Shown here: in pieces, positions 26,575 through 35,978 of the stretch
Numbering within the stretch: position 1 is the first letter of the stretch
How the letters are laid out: each line of letters begins with the position of its first letter
Source: Verrucomicrobiota bacterium
GTDB taxonomy: Bacteria > Verrucomicrobiota > Verrucomicrobiia > Verrucomicrobiales > Akkermansiaceae
Reading direction: 5' to 3'
Assembly: GCA_004293445.1 (NCBI GenBank)
Contig: RDYP01000010.1
Span: forward strand, 26,751 to 90,750
DNA length: 64,000 nt
The notes under the pieces: model-generated
What the model was told of the DNA's origin: nothing
The model's input: only the letters and a program-made list of their open reading frames with translations
Database searches by the model: none
Translations under genes and position numbers: made by a program

Positions 26575-28590
26575 TCACGGTGGAGGCAGGGTCGGCGGAA
26601 CCGGGGCACCGCCCTCATTGGCGACATTGCTGACGAGAAGCGTGGAACCGCTGCGCGTGAAAAAGGAAAGCGTGTCGATCCTTGCAATCGCCTGCTGCTC
26701 GATGCGGAAGCCGTAGTCGTCGGCAATTCGGACTTGGGCACCGTCAGGCGGAGTGACGAGAACATCGTACTTCTTGCTCACCAAGTCGGGCAGGATCGTG
26801 ATTCGATAGGGCTGATTCGCGGAATAATTCAGCACCGCGTCGGCCGAATAGACTTCGCCGTTACGGACATCGATCCGCCCGCTTGAATTGAATCTAACCA
26901 AGCAGGCGAGATCGCCGAATGACGTGGCGGAGTCGACATCCCCGATGCCGACGATCCCATTTCCGGTGACCGAGGACGGCACCACGGTGAAGGAAGTTGC
27001 CGGCCACGCGGGAATCGCCAGCGAACGCCATTGGTTGGCACTCGTGTAAGGCCCGAAATCGAAGCGTTCCTCACGGACCAGGCTACTGCTCAAAGATCCC
27101 GCCCATGCGAGCGCCTTCACCGTCGTGGTCGTGGAGACCACGAAGGGACCAGTATAGATCGGCGAGGCGGCGGTCGGCGTACTCCCATTTGTCGTGTAAC
27201 GGATCGTCGAGTTTGGAGTGGTGCAAGACAAGCTCACCGTGGTCGGCGAGAGGAAGAGCCCACCCGCGGGTCGCAGCTTCGGCTGGGCGACACGGGTTGC
27301 CGGAGGTGGACCACCGCCGGAGAAGTAGCTCGTCCACATTTGATGGGTAAAAGCGGGAATTCCATTGGTGCTGCCGAGGCCTCGCTTTGATCCGGATGAC
27401 TCGGTAGGCCAGTAGCGCTCGATGATGTAGCGAAACATCGCCTCATGATTCCACTCGGCACGCCCCCCCATCAGAGTGACCGCGAGAACGACCCCCAGAT
27501 TGGCCTGGCCATTGATGAAACGATACCCGGAGTTCTCCCATTCCGGCGAAGGACGATCGAGCCGGACAAAGGCCTGAGCCGCCCATTCGGGCTTCCCGAT
27601 GCTTGATGGTGGATAGTTGGACCACGCCGCAGTGACAAAAGCGTGCTGCTGGTCTTCTTGGAAGACCGGATGGGCCGCCGCATTGCAGCGCGCCAGCATG
27701 TCCGCATTCCCCAGCGCCTTGGCGGCAACGAACATCGCCAACTTGCGGCCATGGTTGTGACCGCCGTCAGGAGTGAAGACATAACCTCCGAGAAGAGAAC
27801 CATAGACATCGATTCCCCGCTGCACGACCTCGACGAGCAGGTCCCGTTTCTCCGCATCGCTGTAGTTGAGTTGCAAGGTCAGCACCGCCTTGTTGGTCGC
27901 CTTGGAAATTTCACGACCATAGTGGGGCGTCAGCGTGTTTGCCTTGAACTCGGTATTCGCGCTGGCACCGCCTGTGAAAAGATCGATCAGCACATGCTTG
28001 GTGTCGCCATTCGTAAGACTAGCGGGCGTGGGCGATGCGGGCGTGGGGGCGAGCTTGCGAAGCACCGAATAGTCCAGTTCACTTTCATGAAACATGGGCT
28101 TGTTAGAACCATACCACGGCGGGCGGAAGCTGCCCTCGGGCGGAGCGCTGGCCAGCACGGACAGCACCGCGACCTTTGAAAGATAACCTTCGTCGTAAGC
28201 GACATGACTGATCCCGGACATCAGGGACGACCCGGGCTGCAAGGTGATCGGCAATCGCCGGGCAACATTCAGACTCTCGACATAGCGGTCTCCCTTTGAC
28301 CGGGAGTCCAGTCCTTGCTGATCCTTGGTCGGATTGACCATCGAACCATGGATATCCGTCGCATCGCCGGGCGATGGATCGACCGGGGTGATCGAGGTAA
28401 TGGTCACCGGACCCACCACCCACCACTCGCCATTGACGAAGCGCCCTACCGTCTTGTCGCCTTTGAAATACCAAGTGACTCCATTTTGAGAAACGGAGGT
28501 CGCCGCATGGAGCGGAGCAGTGATCAGAAGAACCGCCGATGCCAGAAGGCGCGGCAGAATCCGGGAAAAAGCTTGGATGGTAGGCAGCAT
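26575..28590 (-). CDS. Secreted protein with chitobiase-type C-terminal domain; possible polysaccharide-active enzyme
   Basis: 671 aa with a signal peptide (LLASAVLLITAPLHA). The N-terminal 420 residues contain helix-rich repeats with GGHNHGRKLAMFVAAKALGN, QHAFVTAAWSNY and ANLGVVLAVTLMGG, suggesting an alpha/alpha-toroid like that of polysaccharide lyases, but no family is recognised. At about residues 455-520 there is a CHB_HEX_C_1-type module (VSLSCTTPNSTIRYTTNG, PIYTGPFVV). The end (540-671) is a beta-rich domain and a Pro-rich tail. Lying between glycosyltransferases, it could trim or release the polymer in the periplasm or outside the cell (inference). Confidence 0.65.
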   Translation of the reverse strand: MLPTIQAFSRILPRLLASAVLLITAPLHAATSVSQNGVTWYFKGDKTVGRFVNGEWWVVGPVTITSITPVDPSPGDATDIHGSMVNPTKDQQGLDSRSKGDRYVESLNVARRLPITLQPGSSLMSGISHVAYDEGYLSKVAVLSVLASAPPEGSFRPPWYGSNKPMFHESELDYSVLRKLAPTPASPTPASLTNGDTKHVLIDLFTGGASANTEFKANTLTPHYGREISKATNKAVLTLQLNYSDAEKRDLLVEVVQRGIDVYGSLLGGYVFTPDGGHNHGRKLAMFVAAKALGNADMLARCNAAAHPVFQEDQQHAFVTAAWSNYPPSSIGKPEWAAQAFVRLDRPSPEWENSGYRFINGQANLGVVLAVTLMGGRAEWNHEAMFRYIIERYWPTESSGSKRGLGSTNGIPAFTHQMWTSYFSGGGPPPATRVAQPKLRPAGGLFLSPTTVSLSCTTPNSTIRYTTNGSTPTAASPIYTGPFVVSTTTTVKALAWAGSLSSSLVREERFDFGPYTSANQWRSLAIPAWPATSFTVVPSSVTGNGIVGIGDVDSATSFGDLACLVRFNSSGRIDVRNGEVYSADAVLNYSANQPYRITILPDLVSKKYDVLVTPPDGAQVRIADDYGFRIEQQAIARIDTLSFFTRSGSTLLVSNVANEGGAPVPPTLPPP

Positions 28591-28617
28591 GAAAGTGATG
28601 GAAAAACGCCCGTGAAT

Positions 28618-29505
28618 TCAAGGATGGACCCCTTCTCGCAGGCGACTGATCTCAAGCAGGGTTCCTGCTTGAAGGGGCTTGCGCAGAGACAACTGAAGCC
28701 GCGCGACCCTCATCGCATCCATCATGGCGCGCACGAACACCGTGACGTGACCATGGCGAACGGCTCGGCAGAACTGGAAGAAGATGCGGGGCAGCGCAAA
28801 ACCCATCGCCTGGCTCCATGGGTAACAAGACAGCGCGAGCAAAACCTGATTGCGCGGCTTGTAAAAGGTCTGAACCCGGCTGCGTCCCGTGGTCTTGCCC
28901 TCGTGATGCAACACTTTCAGATCCGGGCAATGGAGGATGATGCCGCCCTGATCGAGGACGCGCCAGGCGAGCTCGACCTCCTCGTAATGCATGTAAAAGA
29001 TTTCCGGAAACAGCCCGGCATCGAGCAGCGCCTGCTTGCGAAAGGCATAGCCTGTCCCGCTGAAATAGCTGGTCAGGAAACGTTTGTCGGCGAAGCGATC
29101 GATCGGCACGGGATGCCACCAGCGCTCCACATCCTCGGAAATCCCGTCGGGCTTGAGAATTCGAAAGGCCAAACCCGCGGCTTTCGGATGGGCCTCGAAG
29201 GCGACCTCGACCCGTGACAACAAATAGGCATCGTCCACGGTCACATCGCTATCGAGCCCCACGATCACATCGCCGCTGGCAGCACGAATGCCACGATTGC
29301 GGGTGACTGCAGGGCCGCCATTGCGCTCGTTCACCAGCAACTTCACGGCCGGAAAGGCGCGACGAATCGCTTCGACACTATCGTCAGAAGAGCCGTCATC
29401 GACGACGATGATTTCAAAATCGACGCCTTCTTGACGATCGAGCCCATCGAGCAGCCTGAGGATGGCGTCCCGACGATTGTAACTGGGGATGACGATGCTG
29501 ATCAT
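28618..29505 (-). CDS. Glycosyltransferase family 2
   Basis: 295 aa from the ATG at 29505, which gives the canonical MISIVIPSYNRR opening; the ATG/GTG further upstream is not needed. Landmarks are IIVVDDGSSDDS, NGGPAVTRNRGI, VGLDSDVTVDD (DSD metal site) and YFSGTGYAFRK...MHYEEVELAWRVL, the ED-type acceptor region. The tail has a hydrophobic and basic stretch that could touch the membrane. It follows the next GT2 gene by 39 bp. Confidence 0.93.
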   Translation of the reverse strand: MISIVIPSYNRRDAILRLLDGLDRQEGVDFEIIVVDDGSSDDSVEAIRRAFPAVKLLVNERNGGPAVTRNRGIRAASGDVIVGLDSDVTVDDAYLLSRVEVAFEAHPKAAGLAFRILKPDGISEDVERWWHPVPIDRFADKRFLTSYFSGTGYAFRKQALLDAGLFPEIFYMHYEEVELAWRVLDQGGIILHCPDLKVLHHEGKTTGRSRVQTFYKPRNQVLLALSCYPWSQAMGFALPRIFFQFCRAVRHGHVTVFVRAMMDAMRVARLQLSLRKPLQAGTLLEISRLREGVHP

Positions 29506-29544
29506 TCCGGAGATGATTTGAGAGAGGGCTCCCGCCAAAAGGTT

Positions 29545-30489
29545 TCAGCCGACGATGCGATCGGAGTAGCCCTGCAACCACTGATCACGTTTTTGCCACA
29601 AGGTTTGCCAGCGACCGGCGCTGTCGTTCTTACCGCGGGAGGCCCCCAGCTTGCTGATCGCCGCGCGCAGGCCTGTACCGGTGGCGAGGAAAAACAGGCC
29701 GAGCCACTGCGCGGGACCGGTCCAGTGCATTCTGACCAAACTGGCCTTGCCACGATAGAGAAGCAGGGTCTTGTGAACCGGAGTGTCCGAGCAGGCACCG
29801 ACCTCGTGGATCAAGGTCGCCTGTGGGCAGATCACGGGCCGATACCCGGCGCGATGGGCCCGCATCGCAAGGTCCGCGTCCTCTCCATACATGAAGTAAC
29901 GCTCGTCCAGTCCGCCGAGCTTTTTCCAGACGGCGAGCGGCGAAAGCAGGAAGCAACCAGTGATCACTCCGACCTCGCGTACGGTGTCACGCTGCCACGT
30001 GCCGAGGGATTCCGGGTCCAGCCAGCGACTGCGCGGAGCCAGGGTGGTCAGGCCGAATGCGAACAAGGTCATGCTCCACAAAGTCGGGAGGCCCCAGCAA
30101 GAGGAAGGCTCCAGACTACCATCCGGACGCAAGGTGCGCCCGCCATAAAGCCCGTGGTTCGGATTTGCACGAGCAAACGCGACCACCTCGTCCACCGCGT
30201 GATCGAGAATCACCGTGTCGGGGTTCAGCAGCAGCACGAACTCCGCGTCCGCATGCTTCACTCCCAAATTCACGCCAGCGGCGAATCCAAGGTTGGTTCC
30301 CGGCAGGACCAGTTGAACCGCCGGAAAATGGACGCGGATGAATTCAACCGTTCCATCGCGGGAATCGTTATCAACCACGATGACCTGCTGATTCACGGAT
30401 TTCCTCTGCGCGAAAACGCTCTCGAGGCAGGCCCCGATGTGATCCTCGGAGTTGTAGGACACGATGACTATGGCGACGTCGGCTTTCAT
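29545..30489 (-). CDS. Glycosyltransferase family 2, rhamnosyltransferase-like
   Basis: 314 aa. It opens VAIVIVSYNSEDHIGACLESV, then IVVDNDSRDGTVEFI, LGFAAGVNLGVKHA, the metal site LLLNPDTVI, and GCFLLSPLAVWKKLGGLDERYFMYGEDADLAMRAHRAGYRPV. The NPD and GEDADLA signatures are those of the WbbL/RfbF-like GT2 group, in which many members transfer rhamnose. With dTDP-rhamnose genes in the same locus, rhamnosyl transfer is a reasonable inference. A C6 tract ends 1 nt before the ATG. The start overlaps the stop of the acetyltransferase gene (30486-30489). Confidence 0.93.
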   Translation of the reverse strand: MKADVAIVIVSYNSEDHIGACLESVFAQRKSVNQQVIVVDNDSRDGTVEFIRVHFPAVQLVLPGTNLGFAAGVNLGVKHADAEFVLLLNPDTVILDHAVDEVVAFARANPNHGLYGGRTLRPDGSLEPSSCWGLPTLWSMTLFAFGLTTLAPRSRWLDPESLGTWQRDTVREVGVITGCFLLSPLAVWKKLGGLDERYFMYGEDADLAMRAHRAGYRPVICPQATLIHEVGACSDTPVHKTLLLYRGKASLVRMHWTGPAQWLGLFFLATGTGLRAAISKLGASRGKNDSAGRWQTLWQKRDQWLQGYSDRIVG

Positions 30490-31037
30490 TGGGGGGATTG
30501 AGGAGGTGCGGGCACCCGTTTTCCGATGGCTCGAGCAGGCACACCTGCAGCAATGGTGCCGGGGGGAAGATCTTTGGTGACAACAGCACCAGCTCCGACA
30601 ATGCAGCCGTCGCCGATGCTCACACCCGCGGTGACCACGACCCGGGCACCAAGCCAGACATCATTGCCGATGCGGATATCGCGTTCCTCTTTCGCCTGCT
30701 CGCGGAAGGGCTTGCCAGCCTCGAAGCGGTAATCGGATGCGGTGAGGAAAACCTCCGGCGCGAGGGATACGAAATCGCCCAAAACGATCCGGCCCGTAGA
30801 ATCTCCCGCCCACAAGTAGCAGCGCTCGCCGAGATGGCAGCCACGCCCCATCGAGATCCGCTCGCCGTTGCGGAAAGAGACATTCGGCGCGATGCCAGTG
30901 CCCGAACCGCAGATGATCTTGCGGCGCTCGCGGACGTGACTGTAGCCCGCATAGTGAATCAAACGGAGGACGTGGAGGTAGGAACGGGGGTCGATGATTG
31001 ACCACACGGCGCCGACAATTTTCGCAATCCGAGACAT
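30486..31037 (-). CDS. Hexapeptide-repeat acyltransferase (WcaF/LacA-like)
   Basis: 183 aa. Left-handed beta-helix repeats run from about residue 45 to 165 ([IV]G-type hexads such as IGNDVWLGARVVVTAGVSIGDGCIVGAGAVVTKDLPPGTIAAGVPARAI). The ending is the LbH-MAT signature. It is likely to O-acetylate a sugar of the repeat unit using acetyl-CoA. It overlaps the next GT2 gene by ATGA and sits 6 bp after the PssE-like gene. Confidence 0.9.
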   Translation of the reverse strand: MSRIAKIVGAVWSIIDPRSYLHVLRLIHYAGYSHVRERRKIICGSGTGIAPNVSFRNGERISMGRGCHLGERCYLWAGDSTGRIVLGDFVSLAPEVFLTASDYRFEAGKPFREQAKEERDIRIGNDVWLGARVVVTAGVSIGDGCIVGAGAVVTKDLPPGTIAAGVPARAIGKRVPAPPQSPQ

Positions 31038-31042
31038 AACGA

Positions 31043-31534
31043 TCAGCTCCGCTGCCCTCCTTGAAAAATGAATTCACGGATACCCTCGACCAGTCCGCCC
31101 GATGCATGGGACGCGATGACCGCGCGCGCTTGCAGGCTGTCGATCCTGTCCAACTGCTCGCGCAATTCCACCTCATCAAAGGCCACATTCACGTTGCCGA
31201 GCGCCATCATCCGACGCGCGGTAGCCGTCTGGTGTTCATTGCGATGCTCACCGAGGCTCGCTTTTTTCGGCATCACGAGGATCGGCTTTCCGTGAAGCAG
31301 AGCGGAGAGGATCGTGCCCATTCCGGCATGACCGATGATCAAGGTCGCGCGGGCGAATCGCTCTTTAAATTCGACCGGCTCCAGGAACTCCACGAACGCT
31401 ATGTGACTCGGCTGCCAGCCTCCCTCGCCGATCTGCGCGAAAACATCGCGGCGACCGGTCTCACCAGCCCAGCGATCGATGACCCGCACCATTCGATCGA
31501 ATGGCTGATCGGTACCCACAGTGATGAAAATCAT
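31043..31534 (-). CDS. PssE/Alg13-like glycosyltransferase subunit (GT28 C-terminal domain)
   Basis: 163 aa from the ATG at 31534, the usual size. The sequence MIFITVGTDQPFDRMVRVID, GHAGMGTILSALLHGKPILVMPKKASLGEHRNEHQ is the UDP-sugar-binding half of a GT28 enzyme. In Alg13/Alg14 and PssE/PssD it forms an active enzyme only with the membrane-anchor subunit, here encoded directly upstream with a 4-bp ATGA overlap. It probably adds the second sugar to a lipid-linked first sugar. Confidence 0.92.
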   Translation of the reverse strand: MIFITVGTDQPFDRMVRVIDRWAGETGRRDVFAQIGEGGWQPSHIAFVEFLEPVEFKERFARATLIIGHAGMGTILSALLHGKPILVMPKKASLGEHRNEHQTATARRMMALGNVNVAFDEVELREQLDRIDSLQARAVIASHASGGLVEGIREFIFQGGQRS

Positions 31535-31989
31535 AAGACGTTCCCGAAACAGTTGGGGCCACCTTCGCGGGCAAGATGGGGCCATTGAGTGAGCCACAGG
31601 TCAGCGCAAGAGCGCGCCTGAGCTCCCGACATCGAAAGCTCTTCAGCATTGGCAATGCTATCGACCCAGATGGTGCGGATGCCAAGAAGCCGACCGATTT
31701 TTAACGCGAAAAAACCCGGTGCCGCACCAGTCGAAATCACCACGTCGGGACGTTCGCGGCGAAGTAGCGAAAAGATGCTCCAGGCGGAACGCAGCAGTCG
31801 CAGTTTGTTGGATCGATTCGCATCAATGATCACGTGGAAAGGCGCGCCCCCCACGTCCGCTCGGTAGCCTTCCTTCGCTGTGGCAAAGACGACATCGCAT
31901 CCTTCGAAGGCTGGCCGCAAGCGAAGCAGCTGCACCCAATGACCACCTCCTGAGGCGATCGCCAGAACTTTTGGTCGGATCCTCGACAT
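31531..31989 (-). CDS. PssD/Alg14-like membrane-anchoring glycosyltransferase subunit
   Basis: 152 aa. It opens KVLAIASGGGHWVQLLRL (the SGGGH glycine-rich motif of Alg14), then VVISTGAAPGFFALKIGRLLGIRTIWVDSIANAEELSMSG, the standard PssD core. There is no clear N-terminal TM segment, so membrane attachment may be peripheral, unlike eukaryotic Alg14. It is translationally coupled to the PssE-like gene. Confidence 0.92.
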   Translation of the reverse strand: MSRIRPKVLAIASGGGHWVQLLRLRPAFEGCDVVFATAKEGYRADVGGAPFHVIIDANRSNKLRLLRSAWSIFSLLRRERPDVVISTGAAPGFFALKIGRLLGIRTIWVDSIANAEELSMSGAQARSCADLWLTQWPHLAREGGPNCFGNVL

Positions 31990-32007
31990 CGCTTTTCGGG
32001 GGAAAAC

Positions 32008-33453
32008 TCAGGACGCACCACGGCCGAAAAGAACGGCAGGCACCGTCTTGACCAAAATTTTAAGATCGAGCCAAATCGACCAGTTCTCGATGTACTCGCT
32101 GTCCATCTCCATCCAGCGCTCGAAGGTCGTGTTACTGCGGCCGCTGATCTGCCAGACGCAGGTAATGCCCGGCTTCACCGAAAGCCGCTTGCGGAAGAGC
32201 CACTCGTAACGCTTCACCTCATCCGGCAAGGGCGGACGAGGCCCCACCAGACTCATTTCACCGCTCAATACGTTGAACAACTGCGGCAGTTCGTCGATGC
32301 TCGTCTTACGGATAAAGCGGCCGATCCGGGTGATGCGAGGATCATTCTTCATCTTGAAGGCCGGCCCGTCGGCGATCTCGTTCAAATGGGCCAGCTCCTT
32401 CTTCTTCTCCTCGGCATCGATCACCATCGAGCGGAACTTGTAGATCCGGAATCGACGCTGATTCATGCCCACCCGATCTTGGGCAAACAGAACAGGCCCA
32501 GGACTGGTTGCTTTGATCAAGATCGCCACCACAACCATCAGTGGCGCGAGCACAATGATCGCCGCGAAGGAAAGCCCTGCATCGACCACCCGCTTGGCAA
32601 GCAACTGAAGCAACATCTGTTCGCGGAACAGAGTGACCACGTGCTCTCCTTCGAACTCCTCAAGGTGCAAGCTCCGGAACAAGGTGCCATCGTGCAACTC
32701 CGGCATCAACCGCACCACCACACCAAGATCACGGGCGTGCTGGACCACCTTGACGATATCGCTGAAGCGAGATTCAACCGGCAGGCAGACAATCATCTCA
32801 TCAACCCGCTCGCGTTTGAGAGCAGCTTGGAGGTCCGAAAGATCACCAACCACTTCGCCACGGCTCTCAGGGTCGGACAACCATGCCTCGCGGGCTTGCT
32901 GGGTCTCGGCAACAAAGCCAACGATCTTGTATCCGAGCTCCGGTCGAACTTCGATCTTCGAGACGACCTCCCGGGCGCGGGCATTGGCTCCGATCACCAG
33001 CAGAAATCGGTAGTTGTATCCAGAGCGGCGAGCTCGCATGAGGGTCACCCGCAACAACAAGCGACTGATCACACCAACGCCGGTAACCACCGCCCAGAAG
33101 ATCAGGATATTCGCAGAATTGATACTGCGGACCGAAAACACCGCGCTGACGGCGATCAACCAGAACGAAGCCAGGGTGGTCGCCTTGGCCAGATCCTTGA
33201 GCTGGGTCTTGAACGCAACAAAACGGTCCGCCCGATAGCGAATGCAATAGGCGAAAATCCCAACCCATCCCAAGGCGAGCAGCAGCAATCCGACCGTATC
33301 GACCATCCGATATGTCGCTTGGGCGGCGTGGGAACTTCCGCGGAGAACAATCTCTGGTCGAAAGTAAACGATCAGCGCCGCCGCGGCGACCAGAACGATC
33401 TGGTCCAACATGCGGAAGCTATGAATAAGCACCTTGTGCCTCAAACGAATCAT
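32008..33453 (-). CDS. Polyprenyl-phosphate sugar-1-phosphate transferase, long WbaP/WcaJ type
   Basis: 481 aa from the ATG at 33453, which follows C9 by 1 nt. The N-terminal half has about four membrane helices (residues 10-140), then a CoA-binding-like Rossmann domain ([17 protein letters not shown]...GYKIVGFV, near 155-250). The C-terminal catalytic domain has the re-entrant membrane helix, [56 protein letters not shown] and [14 protein letters not shown]. It starts repeat-unit synthesis by moving a hexose-1-phosphate to undecaprenyl phosphate. The frame upstream to 33747 is rejected because it overlaps the Wzc gene out of frame and lacks domain content. Confidence 0.95.
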   Translation of the reverse strand: MIRLRHKVLIHSFRMLDQIVLVAAAALIVYFRPEIVLRGSSHAAQATYRMVDTVGLLLLALGWVGIFAYCIRYRADRFVAFKTQLKDLAKATTLASFWLIAVSAVFSVRSINSANILIFWAVVTGVGVISRLLLRVTLMRARRSGYNYRFLLVIGANARAREVVSKIEVRPELGYKIVGFVAETQQAREAWLSDPESRGEVVGDLSDLQAALKRERVDEMIVCLPVESRFSDIVKVVQHARDLGVVVRLMPELHDGTLFRSLHLEEFEGEHVVTLFREQMLLQLLAKRVVDAGLSFAAIIVLAPLMVVVAILIKATSPGPVLFAQDRVGMNQRRFRIYKFRSMVIDAEEKKKELAHLNEIADGPAFKMKNDPRITRIGRFIRKTSIDELPQLFNVLSGEMSLVGPRPPLPDEVKRYEWLFRKRLSVKPGITCVWQISGRSNTTFERWMEMDSEYIENWSIWLDLKILVKTVPAVLFGRGAS

Positions 33454-33511
33454 TGGGGGGGGGCGGCGGGGGGAGGGGGAAGACGCCGGCGGACGCTCTA
33501 GCGGATAGGAT

Positions 33512-33552
33512 ACTTTGACAAGACAGATCTTGAAAGATGGCAACTTTGACAA
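33512..33552 (-). repeat. Two direct repeats ACTTTGACAA, 31 bp apart, in the 194-bp gap before the long sugar transferase
   Basis: The perfect 10-bp repeats lie at 33512-33521 and 33543-33552 (plus-strand reading). The start-to-start spacing is 31 bp, about three helical turns. They sit 60-100 bp upstream of the start at 33453. An operator or promoter role is possible. On the minus strand each reads TTGTCAAAGT, close to a -35 hexamer, but no matching -10 is obvious. Confidence 0.4.
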
Positions 33553-33647
33553 CTTGCGACTGCGATTTCTGATGACTCGGAATCGTCGCCAAAAGATGCC
33601 ATGAAGATCATGCGACGTGGAGAAGCACGGAGAATGCCGATTTCCGA

Positions 33648-35915
33648 TCAAGCATCGCCACCCAGCCACCGAGGGACGTGGTTGCGGGCCTTGTTGAAGA
33701 CGCAGGCGACATCGGCGCGGCCTTTGACCAGTTCCGAATAGCCCCACTTTAGGGTCTCGCGATCGGTATCTTCGCCATCAATCACCAAGAGCACCTTGTC
33801 CATCAATCCCGCCATCGAGAGGGTCGGACTGGTTGGCCCCATCGGCGGCATGTCGAAGATGACATAATCGAAATCGCTCGCGCGGAAATGAGGCAGGATC
33901 TCGTAAAGATGCATCGGACCGAAGGCGGTCGCGCCGGCCTCCGGCTTGCGGGCTGCGGCACTGGCAAGATAGAGATTCTGACTGCCCTCCTTGAAGCGGG
34001 CGTTGCGGGCCGCCTGCAAGGCGCTGACCAGGGAGTGGAGCGGCTTTTTGCCGAACATCGGATTATCGTCCGGATACTCCGAACTGAGATCGACCAGCAG
34101 CACCTTGGCGCCATTGATTTCGGAGAAGGCTTTGGCGAGGCCTGATGCGATGGTCGAGGTTCCCGCGCCGGCAGACAATCCGGTCACTGCCATCATCTTC
34201 GGCTTGTGGGTCATGTTGTTGACCTGGAAGTTGAAGACGATCCGATCGCGAATGGCCTCTGAATAGGTCTCGATGAAATGACCCCTCGGTCGTGGTCCCG
34301 ACCGCATGGATCCTCGTCCTCGGACCGCAGCCAAAGCGCTGGTCTTGCGATTCGGCTTCTCCCCCTCGCCCGATTCTGGATCAGCCGAAATCAAAGCCAC
34401 CCCGCGGTCGTTGGGCGAGACATACGGAATCGAAAGCATGAGCGGCAAATTGAATCGTGCTTCGATTTCTTTCGGTCGCTTGACCCGCCGGTCGATGACG
34501 AGCTCGATGAGGAGGGCAAGCCCGATTCCGACTGCAAAGCCTGCACCGGCCAGACCGAAGATCACCTTCTTCACCGTCGCGCTGAAAGTCTTCACCGGTG
34601 TGGATGGCTCCTGAACGACCCGGATATTTGGCATCCGCGAAGGGTCGAGGAGGGTGCGATCGACGCGCGCTTTTTTCAGCTTCGATTCCAAAAGACGGTA
34701 TTCGCCGTCTTCCATTTCCTTTCGCCGTTCGAGATCGGAAATTTTCAAACTCGCCTCCGACAATTGGGTGAAGCGGGTTTCCTGAGCAGCGAGGTGCTCC
34801 TTGTAGACCTTGAACTTGGCGCTGATTTCGCGAAGTTTGGCCCGCTCTTGCTCGAAGAGATCCAGCGGATCCACCGCTTCGCTACCGGCACTCAAAGCCA
34901 CCCGGGAAACCAGCCCCGGATTCTTTTGCACGAGCTGCTGCTTCAGTGTTCTCACCTCGCGGATGTCGCGACGAATGCGGGAGATCCGCGGGTTATCCTC
35001 TCGAAACTTGGCGCTCAGCTCAAAGTCCTGCTTCTGCAACAACTTCAATTTTTCGGAAAGCTCGGTGTAGAGCTCGATGTCCGCCGCCGCCGAACGCGTA
35101 CCCACCACGGCGGCTTCGCGTTCGCGATCGGTCTCAGCTCGTTCGCTCGACTGCACACCGAGCTGCTTCTCCATGTCCTCGACCCGCGAAGTTTGCGATG
35201 CCAATTCGGCCTCGCTGATCAGCAACCCCTGCCGCGTGAGATCGCGCTGGGTGGCGAGCGATACGAGTTCTTCCTGCAGAGAGATGATTCCCGCCTGGGT
35301 CTTGAGTCGATTCAGCTCACCCTCGGTCTGCCGCAGGCGATTCCCCACTTCTTCCGCCTGCGCCGCAACGGTTTCAAAGGCGCCAACAGAGCGGTGGATC
35401 TCGAGGTGCTTCTGAAAGTACGACTTCACCACTTCGCGCAGCACGTCCTGAGTGAGTTGGGAATCGCCGCTGCGATAGGAAAGATACACGACACTGCTGC
35501 CCTTGCTGGCCGGATTCACCTGCATGCCGAGCTGAATGAATGATGCCGCATCCGATACCGCTGTGGGGCCGTTGTAGCCGACAATCCGCTCCACCCCAAC
35601 CGCTTTGGCCACGTCCGCGGCCAAGTCACCGCTGCGCAGGATTTCCATTTCAGTGGTGATCACTTGATCGCCGGAACGCCCCCCGGTCGCAAGCTGCGTC
35701 TCATGATCATCGACGACGCCGCGCTGAAGCACGTAATTGATCAGGAGATTGGCTTGAGATTCGTAATACGGAGTTCTGAAAAGATAGACCACCAGAGCGG
35801 CAAGCAATCCAATGCCCCCACTGATCAGAATCTTCCACTTGTGCTTGAACAGCACGTAAATCACGTCCTGCAGGCCAAGGGCGGGCGCGGCACCATTTGT
35901 CTCAGACTTTTTCAT
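33648..35915 (-). CDS. Wzc/GumC-like polysaccharide co-polymerase with degenerate BY-kinase domain
   Basis: 755 aa. Wzz domain with a first membrane helix (about 32-50), a long periplasmic coiled-coil region (about 185-400), a second helix (about 470-492), then a cytoplasmic P-loop-type domain (565-755). The Walker A position reads GLSAGAGTSTI: Thr (codon ACC) stands where the invariant Lys should be. Walker A' reads VLLVDLSSEYP, lacking the second Asp of the usual DxDxR. Walker B (DYVIFDMPP) is kept. There is no Tyr cluster at the C-terminus (it ends WLGGDA). It is therefore likely a co-polymerase that sets chain length but lacks normal autokinase activity (inference). A C8 tract ends 3 nt before the ATG. 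Confidence 0.92.
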   Translation of the reverse strand: MKKSETNGAAPALGLQDVIYVLFKHKWKILISGGIGLLAALVVYLFRTPYYESQANLLINYVLQRGVVDDHETQLATGGRSGDQVITTEMEILRSGDLAADVAKAVGVERIVGYNGPTAVSDAASFIQLGMQVNPASKGSSVVYLSYRSGDSQLTQDVLREVVKSYFQKHLEIHRSVGAFETVAAQAEEVGNRLRQTEGELNRLKTQAGIISLQEELVSLATQRDLTRQGLLISEAELASQTSRVEDMEKQLGVQSSERAETDREREAAVVGTRSAAADIELYTELSEKLKLLQKQDFELSAKFREDNPRISRIRRDIREVRTLKQQLVQKNPGLVSRVALSAGSEAVDPLDLFEQERAKLREISAKFKVYKEHLAAQETRFTQLSEASLKISDLERRKEMEDGEYRLLESKLKKARVDRTLLDPSRMPNIRVVQEPSTPVKTFSATVKKVIFGLAGAGFAVGIGLALLIELVIDRRVKRPKEIEARFNLPLMLSIPYVSPNDRGVALISADPESGEGEKPNRKTSALAAVRGRGSMRSGPRPRGHFIETYSEAIRDRIVFNFQVNNMTHKPKMMAVTGLSAGAGTSTIASGLAKAFSEINGAKVLLVDLSSEYPDDNPMFGKKPLHSLVSALQAARNARFKEGSQNLYLASAAARKPEAGATAFGPMHLYEILPHFRASDFDYVIFDMPPMGPTSPTLSMAGLMDKVLLVIDGEDTDRETLKWGYSELVKGRADVACVFNKARNHVPRWLGGDA

Positions 35916-35978
35916 TGCGGGGGGGGACTGTGTTTTGGGGGAAGGAAGGGGGAAGGAAAGATCGAAAGAGAATCGCGA

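Noticed and set aside
34278..35543. 421-codon plus-strand frame
   Set aside because: Antisense to the Wzc-like gene; mirrors its coiled-coil codon pattern.
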